Source: Tubulinosema ratisbonensis
Lineage: Eukaryota; Microsporidia; Tubulinosematidae
Length of the DNA stretch: 15,379 bases
Assembly: GCA_004000155.1 (NCBI GenBank)
Contig: RCSS01000516.1
Span: 3,338-18,716, forward strand
Direction: 5' to 3'
The notes under the pieces were generated by a model. It saw only the letters and a program-made list of their open reading frames with translations, did no database searches and had not been told where the DNA came from. A program made the position numbers and the translations under genes. Below, piece by piece: positions 8,959 to 15,364 of the stretch (position 1 is the stretch's first letter; the number at the start of each line of letters is the position of its first letter).

Positions 8959-9633
8959 TTTGTTCTTCAATTATTTTCTTAAGAATATGTGCAACTGTCT
9001 CCCCTCTTTCCACCTTATAAGCATTCCATCCAACACTCTTAGCAGTATTAACATGTACATCCAAATCATCAAAAAAAGTAATACACTTCCCTTTCACTCC
9101 CTATAATTCTGTACTGCTTCAAATACTTCCTTGTCTGGTTTAGCAATGAAATTTTCTATCTCATAATCACAATGAAAAATAATCTCAAATAAATCAATTA
9201 TACCTAATTTAGTGAGAACTTGTTTGGCATGTTCTGCATTTCCATTCGTCAAACAAACTTTTCTTCCTTTAAGTTGTTTTAAAAGTAATCTTANCTCAGT
9301 GTCTTTTTGTATTAAATTAGTAGAACCAGNGTAAGGATAAGCAAGATGTTTTAATAAATCACCTTTTACATTCTGTTCTTGGATTAATCCTCTTACTTCT
9401 AATCCATAAACACGTGCATACCTTTCTAATTCTAAAGCAGCCTCTTCTTCTGTAAATCCTTTTGTAACCATGTATTCTATTGCGTAAGTTCTGCGTAATT
9501 TCTTTACCTTTTCATCACATAAGTACAAAGTTTCATCTATGTCAAATACGTATACCCTTTCTTCAGCCATAATTGTGTTTGTTGAGTCATAAATCTTCAA
9601 AGGAATGAAAGTGGTATTCTGTGTTTCACTCAT
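8954..9633 (-). CDS. HAD-superfamily phosphatase, Sdt1/Phm8-like, with one-base frameshift
   Basis: Paralogue of the convergent gene at 8178; both begin with a FIPLK segment. As read, the frame ends after 179 residues at a TGA (9096-9094), just after VQNY. One base earlier in phase the sequence goes on with CITFFDDLDVHVNTAKSVGW and ends in EEQK-TAA at 8954. Restoring one missing base near 9100-9105 gives 226 residues and the same spacing as the sister (seven residues from Tyr to Ile). Seen: intact motif I FDIDETLY (D31, D33), cap segment RVYGLEVRGL, motif II LTNG, motif III AKPDKEVF, and motif IV FFDD in the shifted part. It thus keeps all catalytic Asp residues that the sister lost. Two codons contain N (9294, 9330), so an assembly error is the simplest reading; a recent real frameshift would leave the pair without an active member. 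The motif ATACCCC lies four bases before the ATG. Confidence 0.8.
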
Positions 9634-9637
9634 TTAT

Positions 9638-9644
9638 GGGGTAT
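9638..9644 (-). promoter_or_regulatory. ATACCCC start-proximal motif of the HAD gene
   Basis: The same heptamer as in front of the MFS gene, here four bases before the ATG on the minus strand. It fits the CCC-like microsporidian start-site motif. Confidence 0.55.
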
Positions 9645-9879
9645 TAAATTTAAAAAATAAATAATTTTATTAAAAAAGATCTTAGATTACATAAAAAAAA
9701 TAAATAATTTATAGAAAAACAAAATAATTTAATGAAAAAAATTTAATTTTATAAATTTCTCTAAGTGTCAAAATATTTTTTTAATTTTTTATAAAAGTCA
9801 AATTTTTATTAAAATAAAATTAAAATGAAATGGGAATAAGTGAGATATAAAAAAATATTATAATTTTGAATAAATGAAT

Positions 9880-10444
9880 TTTTAAAAATATGAAGAAATA
9901 TATTAGATTATAAAAGATATAATTTTAAAGGAGAAATTGAATTACAGAAATACATTAAAAATCTTTATTTTTATACAGACATAAAAAGTTATATTTAGGT
10001 CTAACTTATATTAAGAGATCTTAAAGATATTATTAATTCTAAGATAAATGTACATAACAGTATTTTAAAGCAAATTTACTTAATTGTTTACTTTGTTAAA
10101 GAGAAACCCCTTAAACAAGCAATAAATTTTATATTTTTAACCAAACTAACAAAAAAAAATTATTTAAAATAAGAAAATCTAAATATCATAATTTTAGTGA
10201 TAAAAATCACTTAGTTTAGATTAATAAAACATTTTTTCTACAGGCAAGCATAACCAATTCAAAAAAAGACCGTCATATTCTATGGTGTAATATATTGCAA
10301 GCAAAAGAATTGAGAATAATAGGTGGGGATCACCTAAGAAGTACCCTAATATATATAAGAATAAAGAAAATTCATTTTACCTTTCAAAATTTTTTTAAAA
10401 ATAAAACAATAATCATTATTCAAAAGTACAACATAATTCAATAA
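9880..10444 (+). pseudogene. Possible decayed copy D of the multicopy family
   Basis: Seen: from 10220 to the TAA at 10442-10444 there is a 74-codon open frame without any ATG, unusual for such AT-rich DNA. It contains ILQAKELRII, which resembles ILNDKKFRII in copy C (IL, K and RII kept). Upstream, at about 9890-10160 in one frame with several TAA stops, coding-looking pieces such as KLNYRNTLKIF and LFTLLKRNPLNKQ occur, the latter at the place where INILYR..S.K stands in copies A and C. The spacing between the two parts is about 185 bases shorter than in copy C. The minus strand of the G/C-richer patch 10230-10360 is also open for about 50 codons, so the strand is not settled. Treat as tentative. 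Confidence 0.3.
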
Positions 10445-10809
10445 TATTTACCTAAAAGAAAATTAAAAATATTATGGTATTAATCTTTTTTACAATTACA
10501 AAATATCATAAGTAAATTTAATATTTAATTTTCAAAATTAATACTTTAACTTTTTTACATTCTAACAAAAAAATTAAAATTTATTAATTAAAAAATATTT
10601 TAAAATCTTTTATGAGATATAAAAACCTACCAAATAATTAAAAGTTTTATCTGATTTATTAAATTATTTGGTTTACTTCAATGTAAAAAATTTTTTAATC
10701 AGTAAAAGTTAAAACTACCACTTTTATCATTTTATAACAAAAAAACAATTTACTTTAAAAAATTTTTAATTTAATAAAATATTTTTTTAGGTAATTTTTT
10801 TATTTTATT
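10445..10809. other. AT-rich stretch, no gene seen
   Basis: Long A and T runs without a readable frame lie downstream of the Gid8 stop. Only the AATAAA of Gid8 stands out, at its right edge. Confidence 0.5.
10804..10809 (-). terminator. AATAAA directly after the Gid8 stop
   Basis: On the minus strand the hexamer follows the TAA stop without a gap, which again implies a very short 3' UTR. Confidence 0.45.
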
Positions 10810-11442
10810 TTACAAATATTCTTCAAAAAGAGGAAATTTATATTTTTTAGATAACTTTCCTTCCCCATCAATAATAGCATTAACAATACTTTTAATAAGA
10901 TTCTCAGTAGTCTCATACTTCTCAATAATCTTAGTATTCACAAAAGAAGCCAATTTATACCTCTTCTTTTGTATATCATCCCCAGTCTTAAATACCAAAT
11001 ACTCCAACACATCTTTTAAGCTTTCAATTTTATTCTTTTGTGTCATAGGATGGATCACTTGACTGATATAATCCAATACTTCTACTTCATTTTCATTATT
11101 TACTAATTCAATGGCTTTATGAGATAAAAGAAAGTAATTTAAATCAAAATCATTGTCTATTAATTCAATATCAAAGTCAATCAAGCCTTCTCTTGCTAAT
11201 TCAATGTTACCACTTTCTATCTCTGACCTGATTTTACTTCTTATTTCAAAAATAGGGTTAGGTTTGTAAGGTACATTGTGTTCCTTACAATAGATTTCTA
11301 AGGTAGAACCATATCCCATATAGTAAAAATAATCGTATACTATTTTGTGTAATAATTTATCAGAGACTGTTTTCCATGATTCCATCCATTCTGCTGGTGC
11401 TATTTGGTTTGAGTTATTTTCTTCAGTTTGTTGAATTGGCAT
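10810..11442 (-). CDS. GID8: Gid8/Twa1-like LisH-CTLH subunit of the GID/CTLH ubiquitin ligase
   Basis: 210 residues, close to human GID8 (228). Gid8 is the scaffold of the GID/CTLH E3 ubiquitin ligase, joining the RING heterodimer to the substrate-receptor arm; in yeast the complex degrades gluconeogenic enzymes. Seen, compared with human GID8: AEWMESW (18-24) for DEWMEKL; a LisH segment at about 30-56 (IVYDYFYYMGYGSTLEIYCKE); a CTLH segment at about 64-115 (RSKIRSEIESGNIELAREGL, then LIDNDFDLNYFLLSHKAIELV); and a CRA-like C-terminal helical part with SLKDVLEYLVF and KRYKLASFVNTKIIEKYE, matching the human ERTLALLAF and RQKVWSEVNQAVLDYE. It is the first ATG on a frame-consistent start. It stands head to head with Urm1, with only 119 bases between, so the two probably share a divergent promoter. 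RanBPM-type subunits are longer and carry SPRY, which is absent here. Confidence 0.87.
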   Translation of the reverse strand: MPIQQTEENNSNQIAPAEWMESWKTVSDKLLHKIVYDYFYYMGYGSTLEIYCKEHNVPYKPNPIFEIRSKIRSEIESGNIELAREGLIDFDIELIDNDFDLNYFLLSHKAIELVNNENEVEVLDYISQVIHPMTQKNKIESLKDVLEYLVFKTGDDIQKKRYKLASFVNTKIIEKYETTENLIKSIVNAIIDGEGKLSKKYKFPLFEEYL

Positions 11443-11470
11443 TTTAAATAAATAAACTATAATTTTANNN

Positions 11471-11553
11471 TATTTATTTATTTATTTATTTATTTTTTAT
11501 TTTATTTATTTTTTATTTATTTATTTTTTTATTTTATTTATTTATTTTTTATT
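11471..11553. repeat. (ATTT)n simple repeat between Gid8 and Urm1
   Basis: TTTA/ATTT units with slippage to longer T runs fill almost the whole divergent promoter gap. It is preceded by an NNN (11468-11470), probably an assembly gap in the repeat, so its true length is unknown. Confidence 0.8.
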
Positions 11554-11561
11554 CCTTTATT

Positions 11562-11852
11562 ATGATTATAAATTTTACAAGTGGTGCAGAAGAATACTTT
11601 CCTTCTAAAAAAATAATTTTGACTGACTCAGTCATAAAAGAAAACAAATTAGAAAAAATAAAAGATGTAATAAACTATTTGTACAACCAATACCCCAAAT
11701 GCAGAGAAAAACTGTTCAATTCTGATTTAACTTTATGTCCTGGTATGCTGTGCTGCTTAGATGACTGTGACTGGGAACTATTTGGTTGTGAAGAATCTCT
11801 TTTAAACACCAATAGTCAATTACTTTTTCTTTCTACCATCCATGGTGGTTAA
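11562..11852 (+). CDS. URM1: Urm1, ubiquitin-related modifier and sulfur carrier
   Basis: 96 residues, the family's normal length. Urm1 is activated by the E1-like Uba4, takes up sulfur as a C-terminal thiocarboxylate and passes it to the Ncs6/Ncs2 thiolase that makes 2-thiouridine at tRNA wobble position 34; it can also be conjugated to proteins. Seen: a beta-grasp sequence starting MIINFTSGAEEYF (human: VEVEFGGGAELLF), a central CPGMLCCLDDCDWELFG (human: RPGILVLINDADWELLG), and the ending LFLSTIHGG (human LFISTLHGG) with the essential free Gly-Gly at the very C-terminus. The protein has more cysteines than most Urm1 proteins (seven). Its TAA stop is directly adjacent to the stop of the convergent TRAPP gene, so their mRNAs must overlap at the 3' ends. 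The partner Uba4 is not in this window. Confidence 0.95.
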   Translation: MIINFTSGAEEYFPSKKIILTDSVIKENKLEKIKDVINYLYNQYPKCREKLFNSDLTLCPGMLCCLDDCDWELFGCEESLLNTNSQLLFLSTIHGG

Positions 11853-12224
11853 TTAAATTAATTTGTTTATTTCTTCTAAAAATTCTTTTGATTTTATTTT
11901 TTCATTTATTTCTTTTAAAAAATATTTTTTATAAATTAAATAAATTTTCTCACAAAGTAATTTTACATTTTCTTTTTCTCTTTCTTTGCTTACAACCAAT
12001 ATTCTACTACCATTCTTCATTAAAAATAAAGAAACTATGTATTCTGATTTTATTAAACAATAAAAGAATGAATTGTTTGATTTGTTAACTAATATGTTTA
12101 TTATGTCTAAACAAGAATAAGCTAATAAGTATAGTTTGCAGTAATCGTTGTCTTCTTCTAAGTTTCTTTCGAATGAATGAATTCTTTCATTGTTTATGTT
12201 TAATATTAAAATTAATTCAGGCAT
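11853..12224 (-). CDS. Sedlin-like TRAPP complex subunit (TRAPPC2/Trs20 family)
   Basis: 123 residues, slightly shorter than TRAPPC2 (140). TRAPP subunits of this longin-fold family act in tethering of ER-to-Golgi vesicles and in activating the Rab GTPase Ypt1. Seen: an N-terminal beta strand MPELILILNINNERIHSFE (sedlin: FYFVIVGHHDNPVFEME), a helix YLLAYSCLDIINIL matching HAALDLVDENM, then SEYIVSLFLMKNGSRILVV for EWFVSAFVTAGHMRFIML, and a final helix pair with CEKIYLIYKKYF (sedlin: FTDVYDLYIKFS). The order and spacing fit, but identity is low, so TRAPPC2L/Tca17 is also possible, and other longin proteins (for example sigma adaptins) are less likely. The gene converges on Urm1 with no base between the two stop codons. 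Many alternate-strand frames here are shadows. Confidence 0.68.
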   Translation of the reverse strand: MPELILILNINNERIHSFERNLEEDNDYCKLYLLAYSCLDIINILVNKSNNSFFYCLIKSEYIVSLFLMKNGSRILVVSKEREKENVKLLCEKIYLIYKKYFLKEINEKIKSKEFLEEINKLI

Positions 12225-12254
12225 TATTTTTAGAATATTCGAAATAAATAAATA

Positions 12255-12475
12255 ATTTAATTTTAATTTTAATTTAAATTTTTATTTTAATTTTAATTTT
12301 AATTTTATATTTTAATTTTAATTTAAATTTTAATATTTATTTTAATATTTAAATATTTAATATTTTAATTTAAATTTTTATTTTAATTTTAATTTTAATT
12401 TTAATTTTAATTTTAATTTTTATTTTATTTTAATTTTAATTTTAATTTTTATTTTTATTTCTATTTTTATTTTTT
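12255..12475. repeat. (TTTTAA)n low-complexity block
   Basis: Hexamer-like TTTTAA/AATTTT units repeat with small variations for about 220 bases between the TRAPP gene and the GPI promoter region. No coding content is visible. Confidence 0.8.
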
Positions 12476-12493
12476 ACTATATTTTTCATTTTA

Positions 12494-12595
12494 ATTTAAA
12501 AAATTAAATTGGTAATTATATAATATTTTATTTTTATTTGAATTTTAAAAAAATTAAATTGGTGATAATTAAATAATAATTTATTTTTATTTCAA
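12494..12595 (+). repeat. Imperfect tandem duplication, about 50-base unit
   Basis: Two copies of a unit that begins AAAATTAAATTGGT and ends TTATTTTTATTT lie one after the other, separated by a period of about 50 bases and differing by a few substitutions and indels. It sits upstream of the GPI gene; any role is unknown. Confidence 0.6.
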
Positions 12596-12716
12596 AGACT
12601 TAAATTTGCGTTTTTAAATAAAATTTTAAATCATTAAAAAATAAAACAAACTTTCCCTTAAAATTTTTAAATAAAAAAATCTGTCAAAAATTACCAAATA
12701 AAAAATGTCATCAAAA

Positions 12717-12779
12717 CCAATTAAATAAACTTTACTTTAAATTTAACCAATAATTCAAAACCATCACAGAAAAACCAAT
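12717..12779 (+). promoter_or_regulatory. Cluster of three CCAAT pentamers upstream of GPI
   Basis: CCAAT occurs at 12717-12721, 12747-12751 and 12775-12779, and a CCAAA at 12801. The spacings are 30, 28 and 26 bases, and the last lies 19 bases before the ATG. In a region otherwise almost without C this is conspicuous. Whether a CCAAT-binding factor acts here is unknown. Confidence 0.35.
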
Positions 12780-12819
12780 CAAAAAATTTAAACTATTTAA
12801 CCAAAAAAAAATACAAAGC

Positions 12820-14661
12820 ATGGGAGAAGAAAACTTACCAGCAGTAGAAACTAAACTAAAAAAAGATACAGAGCCAAGTATTACTTTATCAGAATCAATC
12901 TTTGATGAGAGTACACTTAAAGAAACAAAGAAAATAGAAGTGGACGAACAAAGAAGAAAAGATTTTTCTGAGACTGTCCATTTAAAAGAAGAGTCAATTT
13001 ATTTTGATTTTTCTAAAACACATGTGAGTAACAATGAATATAAAAATCTTTTGAATGATTTAAAATTTAAAAAATTACAAGAAAAAGTAAATGACATGTT
13101 TCTTGGTAAACCTATTAATTTTACTGAAAATAGAGCAGTGCTTCATACTTTGTTAAGGGATCATAACATTCTTGAAGAATTATTGTGTGAAAAGAGTGAA
13201 GATTTAACAAAAAGAATCAAAACTGAAGGAAATAACACTAAAGAGTGCTGCGAAAGTAAAAATAAAGAGGATGAAGATGATGAATGCAAAGAAGAATGTA
13301 AATGTAAACATGAAAATTGTAATTGTCACACAGAACAAGAAAACAATAAAGGATTAACCGATGAAGAGTGCAATAATTGTTCTAACAAAGAAGATAGAAC
13401 AAAAGTAAAAGAAGAATTGGTAAAAATCAGAGACTTTTGCGAAAAAATTCACTCAGGTAAAATTAAAAGCAGCACAAATAAGAAATTTAAGTACATTGTT
13501 AATATTGGCATTGGTGGAAGTGATTTAGGACCAAAGGTGGTTTGTGAATCTTTAGAATCTTACAAAATTAAGCATTTAAAATGTTACTTTGTCTCAAATA
13601 TTGATCCATTAGAGTTGTACAACACTCTTTCCAAAGTAAAAGTAGAAGAAACTTTGTTTGTGGTTGTGTCTAAGACATTTACCACCTTAGAAACAATGTG
13701 TAATGCAAGGTTAGCTTTAAAAATGGCAAGTAAATTACTAAAAAAATCAGAAAAAATTGTCTCTGATAAACATTTTATAGCAGTCAGCTCAAATTTAGAA
13801 GAAGTAACCAGTTTTGGCATTTCTAAAATATTTGCTATGTGGGATTTCGTAGGAGGAAGGTATTCTTTATGGAGCGCAGCAGGTATTTCCATTGCTTTGT
13901 ACATTGGTTTTGATAATTTTTCAAAATTACTTTATGGTGCAAGTGTGATGGATAAACATTTTAAACTCAATGCTTTAAAAAGTGCTTGTACCATGCATTC
14001 ATTGATAGAAGTTTATTACACTTTGTTAAATTACAATAACAAATGTATTGTTCCTTACGATTATTACCTTAGAAATTTATATTTACATTTACAACAGTTA
14101 GACATGGAAAGTAATGGAAAATCAGTCAAAGAAAATAAGAAATTTACTGATCACAGTGGAATGATTATTTGGGGAGGAGTAGGAACAAATTCTCAACACT
14201 CATTTTTTCAGTTGTTACACCAAGGTACACACAAAATACTTACTGAGTTTATTTACACTCTAAAACCAGAATTAGAATTCTTTACTGATGGCAGTCATCA
14301 CACAAAATTACTTTCTAATTGCTTAGCACAAGCTGAAGCTTTGAGAAAAGGAGCAGAGAATGAAGATCCTCACAAATTATTTAAAGGAAATAAACCATCT
14401 ATCACAATCAGGTTATCTAAACTTACCCCAGAAACATTAGGTGCATTGATAGCTCATTACGAACACAAAGTGTTTGTCTCAGGTATATTTTTTGGGATCA
14501 ATTCTTTTGATCAGTTTGGAGTACAGTTGGGAAAGACTATTGCTACTAAGATGAATGATGTTATTGATGGTAAAACTACTGTTGATCATGAAAAATGTGG
14601 TTGTTCTGCTTCATCTATTTATGCAGTTGATCAGATTATTGAATCTAAGAAGAAAAAATAA
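12820..14661 (+). CDS. PGI1: Glucose-6-phosphate isomerase with cysteine-rich acidic insert
   Basis: 613 residues, about 50-60 longer than usual. It interconverts glucose-6-phosphate and fructose-6-phosphate in glycolysis, the core of microsporidian energy metabolism. Seen: N-terminal FTENRAVLHTLLRD; sugar-phosphate loop GIGGSDLGP (230-238); the family signature FVGGRYSLWSAAGIS (343-357); catalytic E430 in MESNGK, H460 in TNSQHSFFQLLHQG and K572 in FDQFGVQLGK, corresponding to E357, H388 and K518 of the mammalian enzyme. In that last motif the usual GVELGK is GVQLGK. The extra length lies mainly at residues 137-192, in a surface loop after the N-terminal helices: nine cysteines (143, 144, 156, 160, 162, 167, 169, 184, 187) and two histidines among many Glu, Asp and Lys. 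The frame is open through it, so it is not an intron. A short acidic N-terminal extension is also present. AATAAA overlaps the stop. Confidence 0.97.
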   Translation: MGEENLPAVETKLKKDTEPSITLSESIFDESTLKETKKIEVDEQRRKDFSETVHLKEESIYFDFSKTHVSNNEYKNLLNDLKFKKLQEKVNDMFLGKPINFTENRAVLHTLLRDHNILEELLCEKSEDLTKRIKTEGNNTKECCESKNKEDEDDECKEECKCKHENCNCHTEQENNKGLTDEECNNCSNKEDRTKVKEELVKIRDFCEKIHSGKIKSSTNKKFKYIVNIGIGGSDLGPKVVCESLESYKIKHLKCYFVSNIDPLELYNTLSKVKVEETLFVVVSKTFTTLETMCNARLALKMASKLLKKSEKIVSDKHFIAVSSNLEEVTSFGISKIFAMWDFVGGRYSLWSAAGISIALYIGFDNFSKLLYGASVMDKHFKLNALKSACTMHSLIEVYYTLLNYNNKCIVPYDYYLRNLYLHLQQLDMESNGKSVKENKKFTDHSGMIIWGGVGTNSQHSFFQLLHQGTHKILTEFIYTLKPELEFFTDGSHHTKLLSNCLAQAEALRKGAENEDPHKLFKGNKPSITIRLSKLTPETLGALIAHYEHKVFVSGIFFGINSFDQFGVQLGKTIATKMNDVIDGKTTVDHEKCGCSASSIYAVDQIIESKKKK

Positions 14662-14662
14662 A
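14657..14662 (+). terminator. AATAAA overlapping the GPI stop codon
   Basis: The TAA stop at 14659-14661 lies within the hexamer, which also takes in the last coding bases. Confidence 0.55.
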
Positions 14663-14865
14663 GGTTTTTAAAAAATTATTTTTACCTTCTATTTATTTAA
14701 TTAAATAAATAATTTAATTTATTTTTTCATTTATTACAGAGGTTTTTATAATTATATTCTCTAGTTTTTAAAATTATATTCTTATTTTTCAAATTTATAT
14801 TCTAAATTCCCATNAAAATTTTCGCANNNTTTTCTAATTTGAAACACAAACAAAAAAAGTAAACA

Positions 14866-15363
14866 ATGACAGATTATAAGTATAAATCTTTNATAAATCA
14901 ACTAAGCATAGAAGAGATCAATCCTTCTACCTTAAAAATAGCAAAATCATTACATCTTACAATATTTCCTGTGTTATACCCTGACACTTTCTACGAAGAA
15001 TTCTTGATTAAATCAAATAAAAAATGCTACTTAATCAAAAGTATTGAGTATATAGGCACTATTTCAGTGATCTTTCACTCTGACTATGTTTACTTGATGA
15101 CATTTGGATTGTTAAAAGAGTATAGAAGAATGAAAATAGGAGGGTATTGTTTACTTTTATTTGAAAAATTTATAATTTCTAAAAATATTTTTCAAATATT
15201 TTTACACGTACAGGTTGTAAATAAAATAGCATGTAATTTTTATAAGAAAAATGGGTATGTAAAAATTAAGATTGAAGAGAATTATTATGAAAGTTTGAGT
15301 AATAAACAAGCTTATTTGTTTTATAAACAGATTTACAAAGAAAATGTGACTGATTATGAATAA
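14866..15363 (+). CDS. NAA50: Naa50-like N-alpha-acetyltransferase (GNAT fold)
   Basis: 165 residues, like human NAA50 (169). Naa50 acetylates N-terminal Met followed by hydrophobic residues, alone or bound to the ribosomal NatA complex, and is needed for sister-chromatid cohesion in animals. Seen: IFPVLYPDTFYEE (33-45) for the human peptide-binding FPVSYNDKFYKD; VYLMTFG with Y76 at the place of catalytic Y73; IFLHVQVVN with H114 at the place of H112; FYKKNGY and ENYYESL (human FYRKFGF, KNYYKRI), with the two substrate-binding tyrosines kept. The acetyl-CoA loop reads RRMKIGG (87-93) where the family has RRLGIG: the first glycine of the R-x-x-G-x-G/A motif is lysine. Codon 9 (TTN, Leu or Phe) contains an N, and an NNN lies 37 bases upstream, so the promoter is incompletely sequenced. 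AATAAA overlaps the stop. Naa60 is a less likely alternative. Confidence 0.9.
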   Translation: MTDYKYKSXINQLSIEEINPSTLKIAKSLHLTIFPVLYPDTFYEEFLIKSNKKCYLIKSIEYIGTISVIFHSDYVYLMTFGLLKEYRRMKIGGYCLLLFEKFIISKNIFQIFLHVQVVNKIACNFYKKNGYVKIKIEENYYESLSNKQAYLFYKQIYKENVTDYE

Positions 15364-15364
15364 A
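15359..15364 (+). terminator. AATAAA overlapping the Naa50 stop codon
   Basis: The last GAA codon and the TAA stop together with the next base form the hexamer, as at the GPI, Trm112 and HAD genes. Confidence 0.5.

Noticed and set aside
11888..12088. 66-codon plus ORF inside the TRAPP gene.
   Set aside because: Antisense shadow rich in Leu, Phe and Lys; the minus-strand reading has the sedlin pattern.
13584..13904. 106-codon minus ORF inside the GPI gene.
   Set aside because: Antisense shadow of a well-conserved enzyme segment containing the GPI signature.
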